A stretch of 64,000 nucleotides of DNA from Streptomyces bicolor (GTDB lineage Bacteria; Actinomycetota; Actinomycetes; Streptomycetales; Streptomycetaceae), in NCBI RefSeq assembly GCF_000719285.1, contig NZ_JOFS01000001.1:124001-188000 (forward strand), in the 5' to 3' direction. Numbering within the stretch: position 1 is the stretch's first letter; the number at the start of each line of letters is the position of its first letter. The position numbers and the translations under genes were made by a program. Of this stretch, positions 9,008-16,315 are shown in pieces. The notes under the pieces are model-generated. The model worked only from the letters and a program-made list of their open reading frames with translations. It was not told the DNA's origin and searched no databases.

Positions 9008-9829
9008 ATGTCGAAGGCACAGGAGACCGCCGTCTACACGCACGGGCACCACGAGTCCGTACTGCGTTCGCACACCTGGCGCACCGCCGCCAACTCCGCC
9101 GCCTATCTGCTCGGCTCGCTCAAGCCGCACATGCGGATCCTGGACGTGGGCTGCGGCCCCGGCACGATCACCGCGGACCTGGCCGCTCTGGTCCCCGACG
9201 GGCACGTCACCGGGGTCGACCGGGCGCCGGAGATCCTGGAGCAGGCCCGGGCCACGGCCGACGGACGAGGGCTGACGAACGTCGCGTTCGCGGTCGCGGA
9301 CGTGCACGCCCTGGACTTCCCGGACGACACGTTCTGCGTCGTCCACGCCCACCAGGTGCTGCAGCACGTCGGTGATCCGGTGGGCGCCCTGCGCGAGATG
9401 AGGCGGGTGACCAGGCCGGGCGGCCTCATCGCGGTGCGCGACGCGGACTACGCGGCCATGACCTGGTACCCGGCGTCCCCCGGGATGGACGCCTGGCTTG
9501 ATCTGTACCGCCGGGTCGCCCGCGCCAACGGCGGCGAGCCGGACGCCGGGCGCCGGCTGAAGTCCTGGGCGCAGGCAGCGGGGCTCACCGACGTCACGGC
9601 CACGTCGAGCACCTGGACCTTCTCGACGCCGGACGAGCGGGCCTGGTGGAGCGGTCTGTGGGCGGACCGGACGTCGGCCTCGGCGTACGCCGAGCGGGCC
9701 ACGGAGGGCGGGCACGCGACCATGGAGCAGCTGCGGGCCGTCTCGGAGGCCTGGCGGGAGTGGGGGCGGCAGGAGGACGGCTGGTTCAGCGTGCTGCACG
9801 GAGAGATTCTGTGCCGTAAGGAAGCCTGA
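9008..9829 (+). CDS. Class I SAM-dependent methyltransferase
   Basis: 273-residue methyltransferase with motif I ILDVGCGPGTITADL (about 43-57), acidic motif II GVDRAPEIL and post-motif VADVHALDF plus VHAHQVLQHVGD. It resembles UbiE/COQ5-like enzymes acting on small molecules; the substrate is unknown. Start ATG 9008 has AGGGGAAC just upstream; the longer frame from 8927 would overlap the palindrome-containing promoter region. The gene stands alone, with the 24-bp palindrome in its leader region suggesting ligand-responsive repression. Confidence 0.9.
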   Translation: MSKAQETAVYTHGHHESVLRSHTWRTAANSAAYLLGSLKPHMRILDVGCGPGTITADLAALVPDGHVTGVDRAPEILEQARATADGRGLTNVAFAVADVHALDFPDDTFCVVHAHQVLQHVGDPVGALREMRRVTRPGGLIAVRDADYAAMTWYPASPGMDAWLDLYRRVARANGGEPDAGRRLKSWAQAAGLTDVTATSSTWTFSTPDERAWWSGLWADRTSASAYAERATEGGHATMEQLRAVSEAWREWGRQEDGWFSVLHGEILCRKEA

Positions 9830-9870
9830 ATCGCGTATTTCTGGAAACCCGGCGAGCAGGAGGTCAGATT

Positions 9871-10041
9871 ATGGTTCCTATTCTGCTCGTGCTGCTACTG
9901 GCCCTGATTCTCTTCGGTGCCGGATTCGCGTTGGAGGCGCTGTGGTGGATCGCGATCGCGGTTCTCGTCGTGTGGCTTCTGGGTTTCCTGGTTCGTGGCA
10001 CGACCGCAGCGGGAGGCAGGGGCCGCTGGTACCGGTGGTGA
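9871..10041 (+). CDS. Small hydrophobic membrane protein
   Basis: 56-residue protein starting MVPILLVLLLALILFGAGF and continuing WWIAIAVLVVWLLGFLV, i.e. two membrane-spanning segments with a short GRGRWYRW basic tail. It matches the small actinobacterial hydrophobic proteins often found near stress genes; function unknown. A strong ribosome-binding site (AGGAGGT) lies 8 bases before the ATG at 9871, which supports expression. It lies 41 bases after the methyltransferase on the same strand and converges on the gas vesicle cluster. Confidence 0.8.
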   Translation: MVPILLVLLLALILFGAGFALEALWWIAIAVLVVWLLGFLVRGTTAAGGRGRWYRW

Positions 10042-10063
10042 GGTGACCTCACTCCCGGTGACT

Positions 10064-10348
10064 TCATTCCCTGGGAAGCAGTGGGCCCAGCGGCCCGAGG
10101 TCCAGATTCAGGTCCTCGGGCCGCAGCCCGTACCGCTCACGCAGCTCGGTCATACGCTCTTCGAGGAGCATCAGCGTCAGACCGATCCGCTCCTCCTGCT
10201 CCTCACTCAGATCGCCCGTGTCGAAGCGGCGCAGCGCCTGGCGTTCCATGAGCTGGCGCAGCAACTCCACGACCGTGAGGACGAGTTTCACGAGGTCGCG
10301 TTCGACGGTGTCGGGTTCGAGGTCCAGCCGGCCTCGCTTGGATGTCAC
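10064..10348 (-). CDS. gvpK: Gas vesicle protein GvpK
   Basis: 94-residue GvpK, last gene of the gas vesicle operon. It has the family core DLEPDTVERDLVKLVLTVVELLRQLMERQALRRFD and the following acidic helix LSEEQEERIGLTLMLLEERM. GvpK is an accessory protein needed for vesicle assembly; its exact role is not settled. The GTG start (10348) overlaps the gvpS stop (GTGA), so translation is coupled. The gene is somewhat shorter than many GvpK proteins (about 110-120). Confidence 0.92.
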   Translation of the reverse strand: MTSKRGRLDLEPDTVERDLVKLVLTVVELLRQLMERQALRRFDTGDLSEEQEERIGLTLMLLEERMTELRERYGLRPEDLNLDLGPLGPLLPRE

Positions 10349-10533
10349 GTCAGCTCTCCCCAGGGTGACGGGACCTGCTCGTTGACGGAGCTGATCAGTG
10401 CGTTCAGGTCGATGCGGACGAGGTCCACGTCGGCGATGCGCAGGGTGATGTCCCCCGTGACGACGACGCCCCCGGCGAGCAGCCGGTCGAGCAGGTCCAC
10501 GAGGGCGATCTCGCGCCGTTCGACGACGGTCAC
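10345..10533 (-). CDS. gvpS: Gas vesicle protein GvpS (GvpA/J-like)
   Basis: 62-residue protein of the GvpA/J/M/S family: ALVDLLDRLLAGGVVVTGDITLRIADVDLVRIDLNALISSV matches the structural-protein core in two blocks. It is a minor or nucleating vesicle component by analogy. The GTG start overlaps the gvpL stop (GTGA) and its own stop overlaps the gvpK start. It is much shorter than the neighbouring GvpA, which carries a long C-terminal extension. Confidence 0.9.
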   Translation of the reverse strand: MTVVERREIALVDLLDRLLAGGVVVTGDITLRIADVDLVRIDLNALISSVNEQVPSPWGELT

Positions 10534-11333
10534 GGCCCCACCTCCGGCTCCTCCTCCGCGAACTCCGCCGTAAAGGAATAGGCGGCCCAGGGCCCGGTGA
10601 GTTCCACCCGAATACCCGGGGCATCGTCTTTCTCCCGGTCCACGAGTTCCACGAATTCCTCGGAATCCGCGCGCGGCACCAGATAGGCGGCGTTGAGCAC
10701 GTTCTGCCCGGAGGCCCCGGAAAGCGCGGCGTTCTGCGGGGCGTGCAGCCGGGAATCCTCGGCGAAAGCGGAGAGCTTTTCGTGCAGTCGGCCTGCGAAC
10801 GCGGCGACCTTCTGCCACATGTCCTCACGGGCCCGCGTCTGCGTACGGCGCCGGCGCAGATAGTCACGGCCGGACAGGGCCTCGGCCCCCGCCCGGCCGG
10901 TCGCCGCGGGGTCAGCGGTCTCCCGCTCGGCGGATTCCGGCTCGGCGTACACCTTGACGCCCCACTCCACCCGTCCCTCCAGCCGGTCGAGCACGCGCCG
11001 GAAGTCCTCCTCACGCGCCTCCATCATGCTCCGTACGCCGCTGTCGTCCCGGAACACGGTGGCGAGCCGCAGCGGCAGCGGGGTGGTGACGGCGGTGAGC
11101 GCGTCGATGACCTGCTGGTGGGCGCGGGCCGTGGCGGTGAGCCAGTCCAGGTCCTCCAGGTGGGCACGGAGCGGTTCCTCGGCGAAGTCCGCCTCGGGCA
11201 CCGTGCTGACGACGGCGACCAGGCCGTGGTGCGTGAGCTGCTTCGGCGGCGCACCGGCGACGCCCGCCAGCTGGGCTTGCAAGGCGGAGCGAAAGGGGCG
11301 GCAGACGGCGTACACATAGCGCAGTGCGGTCAT
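10530..11333 (-). CDS. gvpL: Gas vesicle protein GvpL (GvpL/F family)
   Basis: 267-residue GvpL/F-family protein beginning LRYVYAVCRPF, the typical YVYA/YVYG opening. The family has two ferredoxin-like lobes; the motif LPLRLATVFRD in the middle and the C-terminal AYLVPR and GPWAAYSF match. GvpL/F proteins bind GvpA and other accessory proteins during assembly. A central charged insertion (about 125-165, RRRRTQTRARED) is present. ATGA overlap with gvpJ and GTGA overlap with gvpS place it mid-operon. A second L/F protein (GvpF) is encoded upstream. Confidence 0.93.
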   Translation of the reverse strand: MTALRYVYAVCRPFRSALQAQLAGVAGAPPKQLTHHGLVAVVSTVPEADFAEEPLRAHLEDLDWLTATARAHQQVIDALTAVTTPLPLRLATVFRDDSGVRSMMEAREEDFRRVLDRLEGRVEWGVKVYAEPESAERETADPAATGRAGAEALSGRDYLRRRRTQTRAREDMWQKVAAFAGRLHEKLSAFAEDSRLHAPQNAALSGASGQNVLNAAYLVPRADSEEFVELVDREKDDAPGIRVELTGPWAAYSFTAEFAEEEPEVGP

Positions 11334-11656
11334 GGGGCCTCCTCCTGTCCCCGGACGGGCTCCAGCTGGGCCAGGCGCTCACGCAGCTCGGCGTTCTCCC
11401 GGGCGAGTTCGTTGCGACGGGCGCCGGAGGACAACGCCGGGTCGTCCTCCCACCAGTCGATGCCCATCTCCTTCGCCTTGTCGACCGAGGCGACGATGAG
11501 GCGCAGCTTGATGGTGAGGAGCTCGATGTCGAGCAGGTTGATCCGGATGTCGCCCGCGATGACGATGCCCTTGTCCAGCACCCTTTCCAGGATGTCGGCG
11601 AGGTTGGCGCCGCTGCCCTGGCCGTAGGGCTCGGGGAGTCGGCTCGACATCGTCAT
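11330..11656 (-). CDS. gvpJ: Gas vesicle protein GvpJ
   Basis: 108-residue GvpA-like protein with the core NLADILERVLDKGIVIAGDIRINLLDIELLTIKLRLIVASVDKA seen in two parts, and an added C-terminal helix (RNELARENAELRERLAQLE) predicted to form a coiled coil. GvpJ proteins are minor components likely needed at nucleation. The start overlaps the gvpZ stop (ATGA). It is distinguished from GvpA by WWEDD after the core and by lacking the long Lys/Arg-rich tail of GvpA. Confidence 0.92.
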   Translation of the reverse strand: MTMSSRLPEPYGQGSGANLADILERVLDKGIVIAGDIRINLLDIELLTIKLRLIVASVDKAKEMGIDWWEDDPALSSGARRNELARENAELRERLAQLEPVRGQEEAP

Positions 11657-12765
11657 CGTCGGCTCCCGCCGCCGGCGTACTCGGTCTCGTCCTCGTCTTC
11701 GTCCTCGTACTCGGGCTCGTCCTCGTACGCGTCCTCGGGTACGTCTTCGTCCTCGCGCTCTTCGCCTTCTTCGTCCTCGCCCTCTTCGTCTTCGTCGTAC
11801 GCGTCCTCGGGCTCCTCGTCCTCCGCGTACGCGCCGTTCTCCTCGCTTTCGCCGTTCTCCTCGTTCTCCTCGTACTCCTCCTCGTCCTCCTCCGCGACGG
11901 CGTCCTCATGGCTGCGGACGACCTCGCCGTCACGGATCTCGCCGCGCCAGCCGTCGTCGGCCTCTCCCTTGAGGGTGATGAAGCGGACGTAGTTCTTCAG
12001 ATCGAGGCGGGCCCGGCGGCCCTGGGCGCGCCAGAGGTTGCCGGTCTTCTCGAACAGACCCGTGGGGTAGTACTCGATCACCAGCAGGACGCGGGTGAGG
12101 CTGTCGGCGAGGCGGTGGAAGGACACGACGCCCTTCGTGGTGCCCTTGCCGCCCTCCGAGGTCCACGCGATCCGGTCGTCCGGCACCTGCTCGGTGGTGT
12201 GCGCCTTCCAGCTGCGGTTGGACCAGAAGACCTTGAGCTGCCAGTCGGAGGTCGTGTCGTCGGCGCGGTTCGCGCTCTTCACGCCCTTCGCGAAGGTGCT
12301 GAAGTCCTGGTACTGGGTCCACTGGTCGTACGCGGTGCGCAGCGGCACGCCGACGTCGACGTACTCCATGATGACGGTGGGCTTCTTGCCGGCCCCGCCC
12401 TTGCGCTTGCCCTTGCCGCCGCCGAGGTTCTTGAACGCCTCGACCACGTTGTCCTTGGCGTGGGTGGCGCCGGCCTCTAGTGCGCTGCGCAGCGGTCCCT
12501 TACCCTCGGCCAGCTTGCGGCCACCGTCGAGGGCTAGCTTGCCCAGGCCGGGGCTGCGGCCCTCGGCGATGTCGTTCAGCTTGACCGTGGCCTCGCCGAG
12601 CTTGCGTCCCGCGCCGACCAGCAGCCGCTGGGTCTGCGCGGCGAGGTAGTCCTGCAGCTCGGCCTTGAACCGGTCGGCGGCCTCGCTCTGGGCCACCCCG
12701 GCGAGTGGTTGTTTCGCCGCTCCGCGGGCCGCTGAGCTCGCGGATCCGAGCGTCTCGGTCATCAC
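11653..12765 (-). CDS. gvpZ: GvpZ: SRPBCC-domain gas vesicle cluster protein with acidic tail
   Basis: 370-residue protein. After a leader of about 125 residues comes a polyketide cyclase/START-like (SRPBCC) domain (about 130-275: TVIMEYVDVGVPLRTAYDQW, then DWQLKVFWSNRSWKAHTTEQ). The last roughly 90 residues are almost all Glu, Asp, Tyr and Gly (for example EDEEGEDEEGEERED), a strongly acidic disordered tail. It occupies the gvpZ place of Streptomyces clusters; its function is unknown. Start is GTG 12765 or ATG 12762; the gvpY stop overlaps both. The charge is opposite to the Lys-rich tail of the adjacent GvpY. Confidence 0.85.
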   Translation of the reverse strand: MMTETLGSASSAARGAAKQPLAGVAQSEAADRFKAELQDYLAAQTQRLLVGAGRKLGEATVKLNDIAEGRSPGLGKLALDGGRKLAEGKGPLRSALEAGATHAKDNVVEAFKNLGGGKGKRKGGAGKKPTVIMEYVDVGVPLRTAYDQWTQYQDFSTFAKGVKSANRADDTTSDWQLKVFWSNRSWKAHTTEQVPDDRIAWTSEGGKGTTKGVVSFHRLADSLTRVLLVIEYYPTGLFEKTGNLWRAQGRRARLDLKNYVRFITLKGEADDGWRGEIRDGEVVRSHEDAVAEEDEEEYEENEENGESEENGAYAEDEEPEDAYDEDEEGEDEEGEEREDEDVPEDAYEDEPEYEDEDEDETEYAGGGSRR

Positions 12766-13481
12766 CCGTCACCGCCCTTCGACTGGCGCGCCCGGCCGCC
12801 GCGGGCGGACCCGGCCGACCCGGCCGTCTTCCTCGCGGCCGACTGGCCGGCGCCGCTCCGCTTCTGGGCCGCCTTCTTGGGCGCTGTCCGGCCGGCGGAG
12901 GTCTTCTTCGCGGCCGTCTTCTTCGTGGGTGCCTTCTTCGCCGACTTCTTGGCGGTCTTCTTCGCCGAGCCCCGCTCCGCCGCCGCCTTCCCGGACGGCC
13001 CCTCGGACTCCTCGGACTCCTCTTCCTCGGCTTCCTCGGCTCCGTCCTGTGCCTCGGACTCCTCCGCATCGTCGCGGTCGTCGTCCTCCGCGCGCGGCTC
13101 CTCGTCCTCGGTCTCCTCCTCGGACTCCTCGTCCTGCGCGCCGAGATCCGGCGTCGGCACCGCGCCGGACAGTTGCTCGCGCACCTCGGCGGTGCGTCCG
13201 TGCAGCCGGTCGGCGAGCGCGTCGAGCCGGCGTTCGACCAATGCGCCGGACGCGGCCTCGCCGACGCCGCGCAGATCGTCGCGCAGCTGGTCCCCGATCT
13301 CCTTGAACTGCGGGTTCTTCAGGAGCTGTTGGGACACCAGGTCCGTGACGGCCCGCGGGCTCAGATGCATCCGCTTGCCGGCCACGGCACTGCCCACGGC
13401 CAACGCCAGTTTCAGTTTCCTCGTCCGTCCGAGGAAGTATCCGGCCCCTATGGCGAGGCCCAGTCCCACTCGGTTCATCAT
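12762..13481 (-). CDS. gvpY: GvpY: gas vesicle cluster protein with acidic and Lys-rich tails
   Basis: 239-residue protein in the gvpY position. The N terminus (MMNRVGLGLAIGAGYFLGRTRK) contains a short hydrophobic segment, then a folded part to about residue 115. Next is an acidic block (about 120-165, EESEEETEDEE), followed by a histone-H1-like basic tail (about 170-239) with KKTAKKSAKKAPTKKTAAKK. Homologues are sometimes labelled DNA primase or DNA-binding, for which I see no domain evidence. Its ATG overlaps the gvpG stop and its stop overlaps gvpZ. Confidence 0.82.
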   Translation of the reverse strand: MMNRVGLGLAIGAGYFLGRTRKLKLALAVGSAVAGKRMHLSPRAVTDLVSQQLLKNPQFKEIGDQLRDDLRGVGEAASGALVERRLDALADRLHGRTAEVREQLSGAVPTPDLGAQDEESEEETEDEEPRAEDDDRDDAEESEAQDGAEEAEEEESEESEGPSGKAAAERGSAKKTAKKSAKKAPTKKTAAKKTSAGRTAPKKAAQKRSGAGQSAARKTAGSAGSARGGRARQSKGGDG

Positions 13482-13744
13482 GCCGTCCCGTCGCTGTTCC
13501 CGTACCCTGCGCGCAGTCCGATCTCCAGTCGGTCGAGGAGCTCGTCCTCGCGGCGGTCGAACTCCTCCTCGTCGATCTCACCTGCGGTCAACTGGTCCTC
13601 CAGCCGCGCCAGTTCGGCCCGCACGGCGGCCGGGTCGTAGTAGATGCGCTCGGCCTCGCGCAGCACCTGTCTGATCACCCATCCGCTGCCGCGCACCGGG
13701 GCGAACGGCAGCAGCAGCACCTCTCCGATCAGTCCCACCGCCAC
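13478..13744 (-). CDS. gvpG: Gas vesicle protein GvpG
   Basis: 88-residue GvpG: hydrophobic start LIGEVLLLPFAPVRGSGWV followed by a helical region VRAELARLEDQLTAGEIDEEEFDRREDELLDRLE, the family signature. GvpG is an essential assembly accessory protein interacting with GvpF and GvpL. The start is GTG 13744, with AAGGAG about 8 bases upstream inside the end of gvpF, whose stop is only 4 bases away. Its stop overlaps the gvpY start. Confidence 0.93.
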   Translation of the reverse strand: MAVGLIGEVLLLPFAPVRGSGWVIRQVLREAERIYYDPAAVRAELARLEDQLTAGEIDEEEFDRREDELLDRLEIGLRAGYGNSDGTA

Positions 13745-13748
13745 CGCC

Positions 13749-14519
13749 TCACTCCTTCGCCGTTCCGCCGCCGGACATGCTGTCCGCGGGCTCGGCGGGG
13801 CCGGGCTCGACGAAGCTGTACGGCGGCAGCGGGCCGTTGACGCTGAGGTCGAGGTGCGGGTGGCCCTTGCGGAGCTGCTCGACGGCGGTCATGAAGGTCT
13901 CGACCTCGTCGCGGGCGACCAGGAACGACACGTTGGCGAGCCATCCGGTGGATTCGGGGCCCACGCTGACCGCGTCCGCGGCCGGTTCCAGGGTGTGCTG
14001 CACATCCGTCGCGTCCTCGGCCTCCTGGGCCTTGACCGCGGCGGCCACCATCTCGCCGAGCCGGAGCCGCTGCTCGTAGGAGCCGCCGCCGGCCTGCCGG
14101 TTGGCCTCGGTCATGGCCCGGATCTCCGGGTTCGTGGCCAGCACGCGGTGCAGCACGGCCTCCTCGGCGTGCGTGGCCTTCACGTTGTACTCGACCTTGC
14201 CGTCCAGGGCCGCGAGCCGCTCCTGGTAGTGCTCGGCGCGCTCGGCGAGGACGCCGGTGACCGTGTCGTCGTCGGGAGCGACGCTGCCGAACCGCATGGG
14301 AAGGACGCAGCCGGTCGCGCCCGCCTCGGCGAGCACCCTCGAGTGGGCGAGCAGCTCCCGGCGCTTGGGGCGCAGCTCTTCGGGGGCGTCGCTGACCAGG
14401 GCGGCGAGTGCACCTGCCGTCAGGACGCGCACGGGGCGCGGCGGCTCGCCGATACCCTCCATGTCCTTCGGAAGGCCGGGATGCGAGCTCGCGGTGATGC
14501 CGTACACGTACGTACTCAC
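13749..14519 (-). CDS. gvpF: Gas vesicle protein GvpF (GvpL/F family)
   Basis: 256-residue GvpL/F-family protein starting STYVYGITASSH, with CVLPMRFGSVAPDDDTV in the first lobe and LANVSFLVARDEVETF plus GPLPPYSF in the second. GvpF is a minor vesicle component or chaperone contacting GvpA. The GTG start overlaps the gvpA stop (GTGA), so its production is tied to the structural protein. It lacks the charged insertion found in GvpL. Confidence 0.94.
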   Translation of the reverse strand: MSTYVYGITASSHPGLPKDMEGIGEPPRPVRVLTAGALAALVSDAPEELRPKRRELLAHSRVLAEAGATGCVLPMRFGSVAPDDDTVTGVLAERAEHYQERLAALDGKVEYNVKATHAEEAVLHRVLATNPEIRAMTEANRQAGGGSYEQRLRLGEMVAAAVKAQEAEDATDVQHTLEPAADAVSVGPESTGWLANVSFLVARDEVETFMTAVEQLRKGHPHLDLSVNGPLPPYSFVEPGPAEPADSMSGGGTAKE

Positions 14520-14944
14520 TCCTGCTCCTCCTTCTTGCGCGTCGTGGTGGACTTGCGGGCGCGCTGCCTGGGCCGCTCCTCCTCGCCTTCATCGCGTGCC
14601 TGCTTGAAGGCGCTGGAAATGGTCTCGGCGGCGCCCGACAGGGCCCCCTTGGACTTGCCGCGCGCGCCGGACTCGGTGATCTCGCCGACCATGTCGGGCA
14701 GACCAGGGCTCTTGCGCGGCCCGGCCTCCAGGTCGAGCCGGTTGCACGCCTCGGCGAAGCGGAGATAGGTGTCGACGCTGGCGACGACGACACGGATGTC
14801 GATCTTCAGGATTTCGATGCCGACCAGGGAGACACGCACGAATGCGTCAATGACGAGCCCCCTGTCGAGGACGAGTTCCAGAACGTCGTAGAGGCCGCTG
14901 CTGCCGCCTCCGCCGCCGGTCTGCTGTGCCGGGACAACGGTCAT
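14516..14944 (-). CDS. gvpA: Gas vesicle structural protein GvpA, with C-terminal extension
   Basis: 142-residue GvpA. The conserved core is LYDVLELVLDRGLVIDAF followed by VSLVGIEILKIDIRVVVAS and VDTYLRFAEACNRLDL (about residues 16-72), which forms the amphipathic ribs of the vesicle wall. The remaining 70 residues (SGARGKSKGALSG to ARKSTTTRKKEEQE) are charged and probably disordered, making the protein about twice the usual 70-residue length. Start 14944 is backed by AAGGAGG about 10 bases upstream; an extended frame to 15034 would overlap gvpO. It follows gvpO after 52 bases. Confidence 0.94.
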   Translation of the reverse strand: MTVVPAQQTGGGGGSSGLYDVLELVLDRGLVIDAFVRVSLVGIEILKIDIRVVVASVDTYLRFAEACNRLDLEAGPRKSPGLPDMVGEITESGARGKSKGALSGAAETISSAFKQARDEGEEERPRQRARKSTTTRKKEEQE

Positions 14945-14996
14945 GCCGGCCGTTCCTCCTTGTCTCGGGACGGTGTGCTGGGCGCGGGCGGGCGGC

Positions 14997-15329
14997 CTAC
15001 CGGCCGCCGGGCCTGTGTGCGTCGGAACGCCCACGTTCGTAGCGGCGCACCCGCCGATACCCCGTGAGCTGTCCTTGGGGGTCGAGATCGACCTGGTAGC
15101 TCGCCATCAGACTCATCGTGTCGGGTACGCGGGACAGTTCCAGGACCTCGATCTCGAGGGTCCAGCCGTCCTCGGTGTGATCGAAGGACGTCACTGTCTC
15201 CACGTTCATGCCGATGAGTTCGGCGAGCTGGGCCCGTGCCTGACGCAGGACCTCCATGGGGGTCGGCCGTTCGTCCGCCCCGCCTGTCTGCCGTCTGGAT
15301 GGTTTGGGTGTGTTCTGTGAATCATTCAT
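14997..15329 (-). CDS. gvpO: Gas vesicle protein GvpO
   Basis: 110-residue GvpO, first gvp gene. Core features are RPTPMEVLRQARAQLAEL, VTSFDHTEDGWTLEIEVLEL and RVPDTMSLMASYQVDLDPQG, followed by YRRVRRYERG. GvpO is an accessory or regulatory protein of haloarchaeal and actinobacterial clusters. Start ATG 15329 is preceded by GGGAGGCG. Only 59 bases separate it from the end of the LigD-polymerase gene on the same strand, so either a promoter lies there or the gvp genes are read through from the upstream operon. Confidence 0.92.
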   Translation of the reverse strand: MNDSQNTPKPSRRQTGGADERPTPMEVLRQARAQLAELIGMNVETVTSFDHTEDGWTLEIEVLELSRVPDTMSLMASYQVDLDPQGQLTGYRRVRRYERGRSDAHRPGGR

Positions 15330-15388
15330 GGGCGCCTCCCGCGCCGAGTGACCTGGAAGGCTCCGGTCAAACCCGCGGCTCGGTTTCT

Positions 15389-16315
15389 TCAGCGGCGCAG
15401 TGCGTCGAGCCTGCGCCTGGCCGGGCCCAGGGCGCGGCCCCGGTCCAGCAACCCGGCCCACGGGTTGGCGCGGGCCTGCTCCGCGGCGTCGGCGATGCTC
15501 CAGCGGCGGGCGTCCAGCCCCGGGTCGTCCAGTTCGGCCCAGGTCAGCGGCGTGGCGACGGGGGCGCCGGGCCGGGCGCGGACGGTGTAGGGCACGACGG
15601 CGGTCTGGGCGTAGGCGTTGCGCTGCACGTCGAGGTAGAGACGGTCGCCGCGGTCCTTTTTGCGGGCGGCCGTGGTGAACCGGTCCGGGTGTGCGGACTC
15701 GAGCACCCCGGCGACGTCCTTGGCGAACTCGCGTACTTCGTCGAAGTCGTGGCGCCCGTCCAGTGGTACGACGATGTGCAGCCCGCGCGAGCCGGTGGTC
15801 ATCGGGGCCGAGGGCAGCCTCAGTTCGTCGAGCAGCTCGCCGAGCAGCTCGGCCGCCTCCCTGACCTGCGCGAAGGAGTCCTCGGCCGGGTCGAGGTCGA
15901 AGACCAGCCGGTCGGGGCGCTCGATGCCGTTGGTGCGGGAGAGCCAGCGGTGCAAGGTGAGGCAGGCCTGGTCGGTGAGGAAGACGAGGGTGGCGGTGTC
16001 CTCGCACACGGTGTGGCAGACGGTGCCGTCCTCCTTGGGCACCTCGAAGCGGGTGATCCACTCCGGGTAGTGGTCCGGGGTGTTCTTCTGCATGAACCGG
16101 GGACCGTCGAGACCGTCCGGGTACCGCTCCAGCATCAGCGGGCGGCCGCGCAGATGCGGCAGCATGAAGGCGGCGACGGAACGGTAGTAGTCGACGAGGT
16201 CGCCCTTGGTGTACTCCTTCGCGCCCCCGTCTCCGGGAAAGAGCACCTTGTCGGCGCGTTTGACCTCGACGGTACGGCGTCCCGCCCGCACCTTCTTCGT
16301 GTCGTCGTCGGTCAC
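15389..16315 (-). CDS. LigD-type polymerase/primase domain protein
   Basis: 308-residue stand-alone polymerase domain of the bacterial non-homologous end-joining enzyme LigD (archaeo-eukaryotic primase fold). The metal-binding pair is in RLVFDLDPAE (about 140), the nucleotide-binding motif TTGSRGLHIVVPL at about 175 and the third Asp in RLYLDVQRNAY (about 228). No ligase or nuclease domain is attached and no ku gene is in the window. The GTG start overlaps the transketolase stop (GTGA), an odd functional pairing. It could fill gaps at DNA breaks together with Ku and a ligase encoded elsewhere. Confidence 0.9.
   Translation of the reverse strand: MTDDDTKKVRAGRRTVEVKRADKVLFPGDGGAKEYTKGDLVDYYRSVAAFMLPHLRGRPLMLERYPDGLDGPRFMQKNTPDHYPEWITRFEVPKEDGTVCHTVCEDTATLVFLTDQACLTLHRWLSRTNGIERPDRLVFDLDPAEDSFAQVREAAELLGELLDELRLPSAPMTTGSRGLHIVVPLDGRHDFDEVREFAKDVAGVLESAHPDRFTTAARKKDRGDRLYLDVQRNAYAQTAVVPYTVRARPGAPVATPLTWAELDDPGLDARRWSIADAAEQARANPWAGLLDRGRALGPARRRLDALRR

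Noticed and set aside
11690..11910. Repetitive TCCTCGTC-type sequence resembling a tandem or CRISPR-like repeat
   Set aside because: It is the reverse strand of the Glu/Asp-rich tail of GvpZ, explained by repeated GAG/GAC codons; no spacers or palindromic repeats.
12870..13000. Lys/Ala repeat region considered as separate DNA-binding gene
   Set aside because: Continuous in frame with GvpY and without its own start or ribosome-binding site.
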